Notes under the pieces: model-generated
Database searches by the model: none
Seen by the model: only the letters and a program-made list of their open reading frames with translations
Told to the model about the DNA's origin: nothing
Shown: one piece after another, positions 21,856 to 32,844 of the stretch
How the letters are laid out: every line of letters starts with the position of its first letter
Numbering within the stretch: the first letter of the stretch is position 1
Program-made: the position numbers and the translations under genes
Source: Ctena decussata
Taxonomy: Eukaryota > Mollusca > Bivalvia > Lucinida > Lucinidae
DNA: 64,000 nt
Direction of reading: 5' to 3'
Assembly: GCA_963989385.1 (NCBI GenBank)
Contig: OZ022502.1
Coordinates: 10,307,001-10,371,000, forward strand

Positions 21856-24695
21856 ACAAGAGGGCCAAGAGGCCCTGAATCGCTCACCTGAGCAAAAAGG
21901 TTAAAGGTCAAACTAGGGTCATAATTTGAACAAACCAGATAGTTTGCAACCATTTCCAAATGGTTCTGAAGAAGATTTTTGAATGTTTTTCTATGTATTG
22001 CTATGGTTCAAACCCTGGACCCCCTGGGGCAGGGCCATTTGGACCCTGGGGCCATTATTTGAATAATCTTGGTAAAGGACCACTAGGCAATGTTAAAAGC
22101 TAAATTTCAAGTCTCTGAGCCAAGTGGTTCTGAAGGAGAAGCTTTCTGAATATTTAGCCAAGTGGTTCTGAAGAAGAAGCTTTCTGAATATTTTTCTATG
22201 TATTTCTATGGTTCGAACCCAGGACCCCATGGGGCGGGGCCATTTTTGACACTGGCACAATCATTTGAACAAACTTGGTAAGGGACCACTAGGCAATGTA
22301 TCATACAAAATTTCAAGCATCTGCACTAAGGGGTTCCGGAGTAGAAGGTTTTTAAGTACACTTTAATTTCGACCCCAAAACTCCCTGCCCCAGGGCCATT
22401 TTGGATGCCAGGGCAACCATTTACACGAACTTTGTAGGAGACCACCAGGCAACGCATCATATCAAATTTCAAGCATCTGAGCCAAGTGGTTCTGAAGAAG
22501 AAGATTTTTTAATAGTTTCCTATGTATTTCTATGGCTCAAACTCAGGACTCCTTGCCGCAGGGCCATTTTGAACCCTGGGGTCATCATTTGAACAAACTT
22601 GATAAAGGACAAAAAGGTAATGCATCAAACCAATTTTCAAGCATCTGAGCCAAGTGGTTCTGAAGAAGATTTTTTAATATTTTTCTATGTAGTTCTATGG
22701 TTCAAACCCAGGACCCCCTGGGGCAGGGCCATTTATAGACCCTGGGGTCATCATTTGAACAAACTGCATAAAAGACTACTAGGCAAAGGTACAAACCAAA
22801 TTTCAAGCATCTGAGCCAAGTGGTACTGAAGAAGAAGATTTTTTAAATATTTTTCTATATATTTCTATGGCTCAAACCTAGGACTCCCAGTCCCAGGGCC
22901 ATTTCGGACCCTGGAGCCACCATTTAAACAAACTTGGTAAAGGTCTACTTTTTAAGGCAATACTAGATACCAAATTTCAAGCATTTGAGCCTTGCGGTTC
23001 TGAAGTAGAAGATTTTTTATTATTTTTCTATGTATTTCGATGGTTCAAACCTGGGACTCCCTGCCCCGGAGCCATTTTGGCCCTGGAGCCACCATTTGAA
23101 CAAACTTGGTAGAGGACCACTAGGCAATGTTACAAACATTGAACCAAATTTCAAGCATCTGAGGCAGGCAGTTCTGGTGAAGAAGATTTTTAAGTATTTA
23201 TTAGTTTCGAACCCAAGACCCCCTGCCCCGGGGCCATTTTGGACCCTGGGGCCACCATTTGAACAAACTTGGTAGAGGACCACTAGGCAATGCCACATAC
23301 CAAATTTCAAGCATCTGAGCCAAGCAGTTCTGGTGAAGAATATTTTTAAGTATTTTTAGCTTCGAACCTAAGACCCCCTGCCCCGGGGCCATTTTGGACC
23401 CTGGGGCCACCATTTGAACAAACTTGGTAAAGGACCACTAGGCAATGCTACATACCAAATTTCAAGCATCTGAGCCAAGCAGTTCTGGAGAAGAATATTT
23501 TTAAGTATTTTTTAGTTTCGAACCCAAGACCCCCTGCCCCAGGGCCATTTTGGACCCTGGGGCCACCATTTGAACAAACTTGGTAGAGGACCACTAGGCA
23601 ATGCTACATACCAAATTTCAAGCATCTGAGCCAAGCAGTTCTGGAGAAGAAGATTTTTAAGTATTTTTTAGTTTCGAACCCAAGACCCCCTGCCCCAGGG
23701 CCATTTTGGACCCTGGGGCCACCATTTGAACAAACTTGGTAAAGGACCACTAGGCAATGCTACATACCAAATTTCAAGCATCTGAGCCAAGCAGTTCTGG
23801 AGAAGAAGATTTTTAAGTATTTTTTAGTTTCGAACCCAAGACCCCCTGCCCCGGGGCCATTTTGGACCCAGGGGCCACCATTTGAACAAACTTGGTAGAG
23901 GACCACTAGGCAATGCTACATACCAAATTTCAAGCATCTGAGCCAAGCAGTTCTGGAGAAGAAGATTTTTAAGTATTTTTTAGTTTCGAACCCAAGACCC
24001 CCTGCCCCGGGGCCATTTTGGACCCTGGGGCCACCATTTGAACAAACTTAGAAGAGGACCACTAGGCAATGCTACATACCAAATTTCAAGCATCTGAGTC
24101 AAGCAGTTCTGGAGAAGAAGATTTTTAAGTATTTTTTAGTTTCGAACCCAAGACCCCCTGCCCCGGGGCCATTTTGGACCCAGGGGCCATTATTTGAACA
24201 AACTTGGTAGAGGACCACTAGGCAATGCTACATACCAAATTTCAAGTATCTGAGCCAAGCAGTTCTGGAGAAGAAGATTTTTAAGTATTTTTTAGTTTCG
24301 AACCCAAGACCCCCTGCCTCGGGGCCATTTTGGACCCTGGGGCCACCATTTGAACAAACTTAGTAGAGGACCACTAGGCAATGCTACATACCAAATTTCA
24401 AGCATCTGAGTCAAGCAGTTCTGGAGAAGAAGTTTTTTAAGTATTTTTTAGTTTCGAACCCAAGACCCCCTGCCCCAGGGCCATTTTGGACCCTGGGGCC
24501 ACCATTTGAACAAACTTGGTAGAGGACCACTAGCCAATGCTTCATACCAAATATCAAAGCCCTAGGCCTAGCGGTTTCAGAGAAGATGTCATTTAAAGCA
24601 AATTGTTGACGACGCACGACGCACGACGGACGACGGACGACGGACAATGGGTGATCACAATAGCTCACCCTGAGCCTATGGCTCAGGTGAGCTAA
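21856..24695 (+). mobile_element. 2.8-kb array element (GCTCACCTGAG...GAGCTAA) with ~156-bp units
   Basis: The 5' end is acaag plus the stem AGGGCC (21861-21866) / GGCCCT (21871-21876), then atcgctcacctgagc. About 17 core units follow. From 23140 to 24520 they are very homogeneous with a 156-bp period (for example 'ttcaagcatctgag' at 23461, 23617, 23773 and 23929). A GACGCACGACGGACGACGG microsatellite (24608-24650) precedes the 3' hairpin CCTGAGCC.TAT.GGCTCAGG and tgagctaa. The short ORFs reported in it on both strands are repeat translations. Confidence 0.85.
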
Positions 24696-24874
24696 TAAAT
24701 ATTACACTTATTAGCCATTAGCCCATTTTAGACAGGAAACCCTTTTTGGGGCTATATGCAAACAGTGCATACCCAGTACAGATGTTGCAGAATGCTACGT
24801 GAACAGGGTCTACACTGTTCGTTTGCATGGTTTTTTAAACACAATAAAAATGAAAACATCCACCAGAACCCCAA
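24696..24874. repeat. Degenerate AAACAGTG-type palindrome
   Basis: The pair 'tgcaaacagtgcataccc' and 'gggtctacactgttcgtttg' is preceded by 'cattttagacaggaaaccct'. The ends are not identifiable. Confidence 0.4.
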
Positions 24875-26571
24875 ACAAGAGGTCCACGATGGACCTAAAT
24901 CGCATACCTGAGTTATGATGAAATAACATGGAAGATCATCTATTTGATGATGGTTCTATTGGAGCAGTTTTGCACTTTCTAATCTATATTCTGACAAAGT
25001 TTCATGAAGATTGGATCAAAACTGTGCCCTCTAGAGTGTACACAATGTTTTTCTAAGATCTGACCTGGCGATCTAGTTTTTTTATCAGACATTATTCAGT
25101 TTCAAACTTGGCCTACATTCATTAAGATAAACATTCTGACTAATTTTCATGAAGATTCAATGTAAAATAAAGCCACAATTGTGTACACAAGGTTCTTCTA
25201 TGATTTGATCTAGTGACCTAGTTTTTGACCTGACAAGACAAGACCCAGTTTCAAACTTGGCCTAGATTTCATTAGGATAATCATTCTGACAAAGTTTCAT
25301 GAAGATTGAACCAAAACTGTACCCTCTAGAGTATCTACAATATTTTTCTAAGGTTTGACCTAGTTTTAGATCCAACATGATTCAGTTGCACCCTTGGTCT
25401 AGATTGTTGGAGAAAAACATTTTGACAAAGTTTCATGAAGATTGGAACAAAACTGCGCCCTCTAGAACATTCACATGGTTTTTGTAATTTCTGACCTAGT
25501 GACCTAGTTTTTGACCTGACATGGCCCAGTTTCAAATTTGGTCTAGATTTCATAAAGATAAGCATTCTGACAAAGTTTCATGAAGATATGATCATAACTG
25601 TGCCCTCTAGAGTGTACACAAGGTTTTTCTAAGATTTGACATAGTGACCTATTTTTTTAACCCCACATGATTCAGTTTCAATCTTGGCCTAAATTGTATA
25701 AGGATAAATATTCTGACAAAGTTTCATGAAGATTGGATTATAACTGTGCCCTCTAGAGTGTACACAAGGTTTTTCTAAGATTTGACATAGTGGCCTAGTT
25801 TTTGACCCCACATGACTCAGTTTCAATTTTGGCCTAGATTGTATGAGGATACATTCTGACAAAGTTTCATGAAGATTGGATCATAACTGTCCCCTCTAGA
25901 GTGTACACAAGGTTTTTCTAAGATTTGACCTAGTGACCTAGTTTTTGATCCCACATGACCCAGTTTCAAACTTGGTCTAGATTTTATTAAGATAAACATT
26001 CTGATAAAGTTTCAAGATGATTGGATCAAAACTGTGCCCTCTGTGTGATTCTAAGATTTATTTCTATTTTTAGCTCTGGCGGCCATTTTGTTTGGCAGAG
26101 TGGAACCGTTTTGGCAATTTCTGTTCAGGGCCATGAGTCAAACATTTCTGTGAAATTATTTTGAGATCGAGCCTTTGGCTTCAAAGGAGATGTCTTCTAA
26201 AGGTTTTTAGATTTCTATTTTAAGCTGTGGCGGCCATTTTTTCAGCAAAGTGGAACCGTTTTAGGGCCATGAATCAAATATTTCTGTGAAATTTTTTTGA
26301 AATTGAGCCATTGGCTTCAAAGGAGATGTCGTTTAAAGGTTTTTCTTTTTTTAGCTCTGGCGGCCATTTTGTTCAACGGAGCGGAACCATTTGAGCAATT
26401 TTGGTTCAGGGCTATAAGAGAAACATTTGTGTGAAATTATTTTGAAATTGGCTTACTGGTCTAGGAGGAGATGTCGTTTGAAGAAATTGTTGACGGACAC
26501 GGACGGACGGACGGACGGACTGACGGACGACGGACAAATATCAATCACAATAGCTCACCTTGAGCAACCTA
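24875..26571 (+). mobile_element. Array element with two core-unit types
   Basis: The 5' end is acaag plus a 7-bp stem AGGTCCA (24880-24886) / TGGACCT (24890-24896), then atcgcatacctgag. Units to about 26040 are family D type ('acaaagtttcatgaagattg'). Units from 26060 to 26480 are a different ~150-bp type ('ctctggcggccattttgtt'). The array ends with a GACGGACGGACGGAC microsatellite (26491-26536) and 'atagctcaccttgagc'. This is the clearest composite array in the window. Confidence 0.7.
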
Positions 26572-26629
26572 GGCAACAAAACCCTTCTGTGCATATTTGG
26601 CTCCAGTTCCAGTTACCTGGACAGCAGAT

Positions 26630-26682
26630 ACCCCCCCCCCCCCCCCCCACCACCACCACCTTCCCCCACCCCCATCTGTTAA
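26630..26682. repeat. Poly-C / CCA-rich tract
   Basis: A run of C bases (about 26630-26648) continues into CCACCACCACC and CCCCCACCCCC. It is low-complexity and likely length-variable; the ORF 26427-26732 depends on it. Confidence 0.85.
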
Positions 26683-26734
26683 CTCTCTACTGTATGTGGG
26701 TTCACACTGGCCTTAGTAAAACCCTACCATAAGG

Positions 26735-26865
26735 AAGTCTACTTTAATGCAAGGAATTTACTCCTCTAGGGACAAATTTCTAGAAGAGCAATTAAGAAAA
26801 GAGGCTAAATTAAATGACAGTTGCTTCCCCTGAAAGTGTAGCCATATGTCTTATTGCTACTAATT
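26735..26865. mobile_element. Family G MITE, partial
   Basis: It has 'aatttactcctctagggaca' and 'ttgcttcccctgaaagtgta', matching the centre and right arm of the family. Confidence 0.55.
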
Positions 26866-26984
26866 GTTAAAGGTTTTGAACATTCAGACAAGCAATTATT
26901 TAGAGTATAATAGTATATATTTGGTTATTAGATGAGAGTTTATCCTTCAGTAATTCCTGCAAATCTGCAAACCAGTCTTGTGTA

Positions 26985-27070
26985 ATTTAGCTATAAAATG
27001 GGTTGGTCTAAGATGGAAGATGGATCTAGATCTCTGAGGTTGTTTTGGAAGGGAAAAGCCTGTCTTATAA
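26985..27070. mobile_element. Family K element
   Basis: It has 'ctaagatggaagatggatct', 'gaggttgttttggaaggga' and 'cctgtcttataac', as in the other K copies. Confidence 0.55.
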
Positions 27071-27075
27071 CTGAA

Positions 27076-28157
27076 ACAAGAAATGTTACAGTATGTAACA
27101 AATGCCCCCGAAGAACCCTTATTCTGACCTTTGTCCCCCGACTGTGACCTTGACCTTGGGCAAGGAATCCCAAATCTTGCAAGTGAGACGCCTTTTTTAT
27201 CATGCATTACCTTTCTGTGAAGTTTGGTGAAATTCACCGCTGACAGCAGTCTCCGAGTCAGTTTGGAGATATCATCTGACCTATGACCCCAGCTCATGGG
27301 CATGGGAACCTTAACTTTGTTTGTGACATACCAATTCATTATGTTCTACCGTTTCAAGAAGTTAAATCCAATTTGCTTAAGAAGTATTTTAGTAATTGGG
27401 GAGAAACAACTTGACCTTCGACCCCTGACTGTGACCTTGAAGTTGGGTGTGGAAGCATACATCATGTGTGTGGCTTACCTTCTCATTAAGGTTTATCTTT
27501 CTGTGAAGTTAAAGGAAATTTGCTTCGGTACTTTTCCGAGCAATTGCTGAGACAGGATTTGACATGTGACCCCTGTTTGTGACCTTGACCTTGAGTCTAG
27601 GAACATGAATGTTATATGTGACAAACTATCTCATTTTGCTTCACTTTTCTATGAAGTTTGATGAAATTCACTTCAGTAGTTATAAAATAATCACAGAGAC
27701 AAAATTTGACCTCTAACCCCTGACTGTGACCTTGACCTTGGGCATGGAAACCTAAATCTTTTATGTGACACACCTTCTTATTTGGTTTTATCTTTCTGTG
27801 AAGTTTGATTAAATTTGCTTCAGTACTTTATAAGTTATAGCTAAGACATGATTTAAGGTATGATTTGAACTTTGACCTTAGGCATGGGAATCTAGATCTT
27901 GTGCATGACACATCTTCTCATTATGCTTTATCTTACTGTGAAGTTTGATCAAATTTGCTTCAGTAGTTTTTAAGTTATATCTGAGACACCATTTAAGACA
28001 TGATCTGACCTTTGACCCAATTGTGGCCTTGACCTTGGGTGTGGGAATCTTAATCTTGTGTGTGAAGAACCTTCTCATTTTGCTTTATTTTTCTTTAGAA
28101 GTTTCATCAAATTTGCTTCAGTAGTTTTTGGATTATCGCTGAGACACAATTTGTTAC
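27076..28157 (+). mobile_element. ACAAG element with ~147-bp units (family O), 3' end not clear
   Basis: The 5' end is acaagaaat plus a perfect stem GTTACA (27085-27090) / TGTAAC (27094-27099). Units contain 'tgaccttgaccttgggc', 'tttctgtgaagtttg' and 'aaatttgcttcagtag'. No hairpin or GAGCTAA end is found, so the right side is truncated. ORFs 26947-28355 come from these units. Confidence 0.65.
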
Positions 28158-28249
28158 TGACTGATGGTGCGATTTTAATATGCCACCCGAATTTCCTTCA
28201 GGGGCATAAAAATGGTACAAATATTTATGGTAAAGAGGGAATCGTTCCC

Positions 28250-28378
28250 CAACACAGTAAAAATTCAAACAATTGGGACACCTAAAAATAACTACAGTAA
28301 TTGTCCTAAAAGTGGAACAGTTGTTCCAGTGCAGTGCTGCATTTAAAAGATGCAAAGGGAATGGGAAACAGTATAGTT
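28250..28378. mobile_element. Family M fragment
   Basis: It has 'caattgggacacctaaaaat' and 'cagtaattgtcctaaaagtg', as in the flanking parts of family M and Q elements. Confidence 0.5.
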
Positions 28379-28379
28379 C

Positions 28380-28590
28380 CTAACCCTTTAAGTGCCAAAA
28401 AAGGCAGACCACAAATTTAAGCCTGCAATATATCTTTGAAAAAATTCCAAACTTTATCATATTGAGAATTCAAAGACTATGGGGCAAACAGTATAGATTC
28501 AGATGAGGTGACTCATGGTAAGCCATCTCATCTGGATCTAGGCTGTTTGTAAAATCAACTTTTTTCATATTTGGCTCTTTTAAATGGTAG
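28380..28590. mobile_element. Family L MITE, diverged
   Basis: It starts 'ctaaccctttaagtgccaaa'. The palindrome is 'ggcaaacagtatagattcag' / 'catctggatctaggctgttt'. The end 'tttggctcttttaaa' is weak. Confidence 0.7.
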
Positions 28591-28875
28591 AGTGCTAGAG
28601 GGGCAGTCTGATCTGGGTCTGCACTGTTTGCTCGGACCTATTAGTCCTTATACTTAGAAACTATCCCCAAATTCTAAATATTGGGACACTAAAAATAATT
28701 ACCATTGTTGTCCTAAATTTGGAACAGTTTGATTTTACAGTGCAGTAATGTGCCCAAAAAATGCAAATAGGATGGCAAATAGTATAAACCCTGATCAGAG
28801 CAGTCTGGTCTGGGTTTGTACTATTTGCTCAGACAGACCTAACTGTCTCAATATATAGATTTTTTAGGGTATTTT
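28591..28875. mobile_element. Two adjacent family M fragments
   Basis: 'gcagtctgatctgggtctgc' and, separately, 'atagtataaaccctgatcag' / 'ctggtctgggtttgtactat' are joined by 'attgggacactaaaaataat'. Confidence 0.6.
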
Positions 28876-28876
28876 T

Positions 28877-29193
28877 GGATGTCATTTGGCAAGGCTACAT
28901 CAACCCTTTTGAAGGAAGTCTTAAAGACAACATCAAGGTAATAAATTTCACACCTTATCTCAGTTGACAATATACAGTCTATACCCAAACACCCAGTTTT
29001 CATACTTCACACACCTTTAATGTATATTAATTAAGGGACCCTGTCCAAATACACAGGATGTCATTTGGCATTACTGGCTAGTCCCTTTTGAAGAAAGAGG
29101 GGTCTTAAAACAACAACTGATAAGGCAAGTCTTAAAGACAACATCAAGGTAATAAATTTCACACCTACATCAGTTGACAATAAACAGTCATTA
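28877..29193. repeat. Imperfect direct duplication with donor-like ends
   Basis: 'ggatgtcatttggca' followed by 'tcttaaagacaacatcaagg' and 'taataaatttcacacc' occurs at 28877-28987 and again at 29055-29193. Both copies contain CAAG|GTAATA, a plausible donor on the plus strand, but only the first has an open frame ahead of it. No gene is inferred. Confidence 0.6.
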
Positions 29194-29377
29194 GCAAAAT
29201 AAGAATCTTTAATAATTCACACTAGCACATTATTTACATTATTATTTATGATTTTTCTTTGTCTAACTTTCATTTAATTTATATTTGCTTAATTAATATC
29301 AAGTTACAATGCTACTGCTACAATTTTTTTTAGAAAAGGCATGGATAATGTGATTTTTCAGATCTTTTTTATCTGAA
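29194..29377. other. No recognised feature
   Basis: Very AT-rich spacer with no ORF or repeat match. Confidence 0.4.
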
Positions 29378-29456
29378 CTGGAAACAGTGTAGACCTTGAT
29401 CAGACTGCTGCAGCAGAAGCAGTCTGATCTGGAATTGATCTGTTTGTGAAGGCATT
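29378..29456. repeat. AAACAGTG-type palindrome
   Basis: The sequence 'ggaaacagtgtagaccttga' is followed by the near-palindrome CAGACTGCTGCAGCAGAAGCAGTCTG and a decayed right arm. Confidence 0.6.
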
Positions 29457-29639
29457 TTGTAAGGCTTTGGTGTTCAAAATCCCTATTTACAATAGTCTAA
29501 AATATCTGAAAGCTTGTATCCCCAACACATATAAAAATGTTTAACATTTCTGGACCCCATGCCTGCAATTGTAGGACATCTGAGAACTGTATTTGTTTTG
29601 TTTTTATAAGACAGGGGGTCTCCCCCTCAATGACAATAG

Positions 29640-29735
29640 TCTATATCTATCTTATATGACAGATCTGTAATTCTGGGATTGCTTTTGAACCAAAAAATCT
29701 TGCATTATATGACAGAATTTGGGTCATTTTGGCAT
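29640..29735. mobile_element. Family K element, diverged
   Basis: It has 'tatctatcttatatgacaga', 'ttctgggattgcttttgaac' and 'cttgcattatatgacag', in the K order. Confidence 0.45.
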
Positions 29736-29898
29736 ACTTATAGCCAAGTATTACAATAATTAATAGACCTAACACTTTCAATCAGAAAGATGAAGGCTGT
29801 ACAAATACCTGCCAGTTTGCAAACCAGCTCTCCTTTTTTTTTCAAAATCAAGGGAAACAACTGCCATGGTTAAAGGATGAGCCAATGTATAAGATTTA

Positions 29899-30109
29899 TT
29901 AACTCTTTCACTACCAAAAAGCAGACGACAAAATTTACGTCTGCAAAAATTAAAAAAATGCCTTGTCCAAGACTTTTTGTATTGAGAATACAAAGACTAG
30001 AGGGCAAACAGTGTAGATCTAGATGAGGCGGCTCATTATGAGCCGCCTCATCAGGATCTACGCTGTTTGCAAATTTTGCTAATTGCGTCACTGGGGCTTA
30101 AAGAGTTAA
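29899..30109. mobile_element. Family L MITE, best-preserved copy (211 bp)
   Basis: The ends 'ttaactctttcactaccaaa' and 'ctggggcttaaagagttaa' are inverted repeats. The palindrome runs gcaaacagtgtagatctaga, then gaggcggctcattatgagcc and gcctc, then the closing arm to gctgtttgc. ORFs 29778-30091 are internal. Confidence 0.9.
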
Positions 30110-30245
30110 ACCTGACAACTTGTAGACAGATGTTTGTTTGTAAGGTGGCACAAATATACTATGCAACATATATTTAGCAATTTTTTATATTTTGCAATTT
30201 TTCTCATTACTGGAGTGCAACATTGAGCGAAATTAAATTGAATTG

Positions 30246-30381
30246 AAAGGAACCGTATTTGGGGCTTAAGATACCATGGGACTACAGAAGCCATCTTAAA
30301 AAACGATATTGGGGAAGTGCGATAAGCGCGGAAGGGGTCATTAGCCGAAATTCGCACCCATTGAAAAGCAACATAAAAATG
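30246..30381 (+). promoter_or_regulatory. Candidate 5' leader/first exon ending ATG|GTAAGC
   Basis: On the plus strand a unique, CpG-containing stretch carries AAGCCATCTT (YY1-like, about 30285-30298) and ends aaaaATG directly at a donor GTAAGC (30382). A start codon sitting at the first donor is a known exon-1 layout. No downstream exon was identified, so the gene is only a hypothesis. Confidence 0.25.
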
Positions 30382-31060
30382 GTAAGCATGTGTTTTTTTG
30401 TACGGTATTGCTCAACATTTTCATTCTCAGTTTTCTTGTCAAAGCTATTGATTGTGTAAAAGATATGGTTAAGCTTAACAACTGTCGAATCTTAGCATGC
30501 GCCATTGACGTAAAAACGTGTTAATTCGGTCCAATGTGCAGTGATTCACGACTGCTTCAGTTCAATGTAGAATCAAAACCCGAGAAAAACAATAGGCTAA
30601 AATTAAAGGTCACGCCATGATTAATTTAACTGTTAAGTTTCTATATTGAAGTATAACGTAACTGTTAGAAAATGATGACGTTAGTCTGAGACTTTTGACG
30701 TATGCTCAGTAAACGGGAAGAATTTTCTTTCTGAATTGTTTACTTTATTATATTGGTAGCTACCAAACGATCATACACTCAAAAGGGATTCAAGAAATAT
30801 CGATTAGAATCAAGTTTTTAGGACGATAACGTAAAAACAAGGGAAAACGTCAAATTTTCGAACTTTGTAAACCTCATACTCGTAGCATATTTAAATGTTT
30901 TAGAGCGTTTTCCTTTATTTCAACAGCAAACCAGCCGCCTCATTATGGCTGTGGCTTTTGTACATGATCATAAATGTCGTTCAGATACAATGGTCATAAA
31001 AACTGACGTCACAATAGTTCACACGCTACAATTGAGCAATCTTGATTCTTTTACCTGCCA
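30382..31060. promoter_or_regulatory. CpG-containing island with several CRE-like motifs
   Basis: TGACGTA-type sites are at 30505-30512, 30676-30683 and 30695-30702. A full palindromic CRE, TGACGTCA, is at 31004-31011. CG dinucleotides are much more frequent than in the flanking repeats and no repeat family from elsewhere in the window is present. This looks like an active regulatory or promoter region; the target gene is unknown. Confidence 0.35.
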
Positions 31061-31121
31061 GTCCATCTCGAATGATCGGCCTTTATATCTTTATGCAGTA
31101 AAGTGACAATATAATCCTAAT

Positions 31122-31328
31122 ATGGTGGATCTGACATATACTAAAAAATTGCTATATTTATTGTGCATAGTATACTACACACTACACTCAACATCAGTGA
31201 AGTCACTGGACTTATATAGATGCAGCTCGTTATTGACAATATTCTCTGGCAGGACACTTTTTTTAAGAATGGAAGGGAATCGGTGGATTTCTATCGATAC
31301 AGTTGCCATATTTCATATTCCAAACTAA
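31122..31328 (+). CDS. Hypothetical 68-residue ORF with signal-peptide-like N-terminus
   Basis: The frame starts MVDLTYTKKLLYLLCIVYY, a basic n-region followed by a hydrophobic core, and ends at a stop after AIFHIPN. It lies just after the CRE-containing island on the same strand as the ATG|GTAAGC candidate exon. There are no recognisable motifs and the length is close to chance expectation. It could be real, part of a spliced gene, or noise. Confidence 0.2.
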   Translation: MVDLTYTKKLLYLLCIVYYTLHSTSVKSLDLYRCSSLLTIFSGRTLFLRMEGNRWISIDTVAIFHIPN

Positions 31329-31404
31329 ACGAAACCTAACAAATACCATATTAATCCTATTAAACCCCTGGGAGCCTGGGAGGCATTGCATAATTGCATA
31401 TTGG

Positions 31405-31427
31405 AGGGGGGGGGGGGGGGAGGGGGG
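31405..31427. repeat. Poly-G tract
   Basis: A G run broken by one A follows 'gcatattgga'. It creates the proline-rich minus-strand frame at 31263-31445, which is not a gene. Confidence 0.8.
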
Positions 31428-31447
31428 AATTATTAAGAACCTCAATT

Positions 31448-31512
31448 GTAGTAAATCAGTTCTGGGAGCAAATTCTTTCCTTTATGAGAAAACCCCAATT
31501 CAAATTGCTATC
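31448..31512. mobile_element. Family G fragment
   Basis: The sequence 'gggagcaaattctttccttt' is the family G centre. The rest is lost. Confidence 0.45.
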
Positions 31513-31577
31513 ACATCCAGAGAAGCAAACAGGATATTAATTCATGCAAGTTAATATATTTACATTAGTTTCATAAA

Positions 31578-32840
31578 ACAAGATGGCCAAAAATCGCTCA
31601 CCTGAGATAAAACTAGAATGGTTGTCCAGGAACAACTTGTCGAGCCCGCTGTTTGCTTTAGTGACCTATAAGTATGTCGAAACTAACTGCTTCAATCTAG
31701 AAAGAAGCCAAACAATATCATGCTTATACAGCATTTTTCTTTTTAATATTTTTTTTAAGGAAAACAAGTAGAACTAATGGCCATGACAAGTTCAATTTAT
31801 AACAATTTTATCACTTGACCTTCAAGTGTCCTTGACCGTGGACCAACCTGAACAAACATTTCTACTCATCAAGGAGATAAATTGCGCCAAATTATTCTGA
31901 AATCCATGCATAAATGTAGAAGTAAGGGCTTGGACAAGCTCTAATTATGATAATTTTATCATATGACCTTCAAGTGTGACCTTGACCTTGGACCAACCTG
32001 AAACAAGACCTGTCACAGGGCCAGGATAGCTCGCCTGACAGCGCCTTGCCCATCATATAAAAAACTTTAACGTAAAACTTTAACATTTTGCTAATGCCGA
32101 CGCCGACGCCAACGCTGACGCCGACGCCGGGGGTAGCGCAATAGCTCTTCCTGAACTTCGTTCAGGCGAGCTAAAAATGTTTCACATAACACTTCTACTC
32201 ATCAAGGAGAACAATTGTGCCAAACTGTTTTGAAATCCATCTGTAAATGTAGTAGATATGGCCCGGACAGTCTCTATTTATGACCATTTTATCATTTGAC
32301 CTTCAAGTGTGACCTTGACCTTAGACCTACCTGAACGAATGTTTGAAATGGCACTTCTACTCATCAAGGAGAACAATTGTGCCAAATTGTTTTGAAATAA
32401 ATCCATAAATGTAGAAGTTATGGCCTGGACATTAGCACAATTTATGACTATTTTATCATTTGACCTTCAAGTGTGAACTTGACCTTGGACCTACCCGATC
32501 AAATGTTTCAAATGGCACTTCTACTCATCAAGAAAAGCAACTGTGCCAAATTATTTTGAAATCCATCCATATATGTAGAAGTTATGGCCTGGACAAGCAC
32601 AATTTATGACTATTTTATCATTTGACCTTCAAGTGTGACCTTGACCTTGGACCTACCTGAACAAATGTTTCAAATGGCACTTCTGCTTATCAAGGAGAAC
32701 AATTGATACAAATTATTTTGAAATCCATCCATAAATGTAGGAGTAATGGCCCGGACAAATTCGGATGGATGCATGCACTAACATTCACACACACACCGAA
32801 CTGAAGTTGTGACAACTATGTCTCGCCCACTGCAAGCGGT
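31578..32840 (+). mobile_element. ACAAG element with ~145-bp units, interrupted by a short family A element
   Basis: The 5' end is acaagatggcc and then atcgctcacctgag. Units contain 'tttatcatttgaccttcaag', 'ttctactcatcaaggagaa' and 'gaaatccatccataaatgta'. The right end is GGATGGATGCATGCAC and a weak hairpin around 32815-32835. The insertion at 32003-32174 splits one unit. Confidence 0.65.
32003..32174 (+). mobile_element. Short family A element (172 bp), nested
   Basis: It runs acaagacctgtcacagggcc, atagctcgcctga, then a GCCGACGCCGACGCC run, the hairpin cctgaacttcgttcagg and cgagctaa. The uninterrupted target, cctgaacaaatgtttcaaat at 32329 and 32488 regions, places the insertion within GAACAAATG with no obvious long target duplication. 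Confidence 0.85.
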
Positions 32841-32844
32841 CTCG

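Noticed and set aside
23140..24520. CRISPR-like regular array
   Set aside because: The whole 156-bp unit repeats, not short repeats with unique spacers. The gene context is metazoan.
27076..28157. 130-residue ORF at 26947-27339 and neighbours
   Set aside because: They read through ~147-bp core units that recur several times with frame-breaking differences.
28877..29193. Duplicated plus-strand exon with CAAG|GTAATA donor
   Set aside because: Only one copy has an open frame, no acceptor precedes it, and the block behaves as a repeat fragment.
31055..31090. Minus-strand TATAAA followed by ATGGACTGGCAG|GTAAAA
   Set aside because: The TATA box is only about 15 bases from the ATG, too close for a TATA-driven start, and no continuation exon was found.
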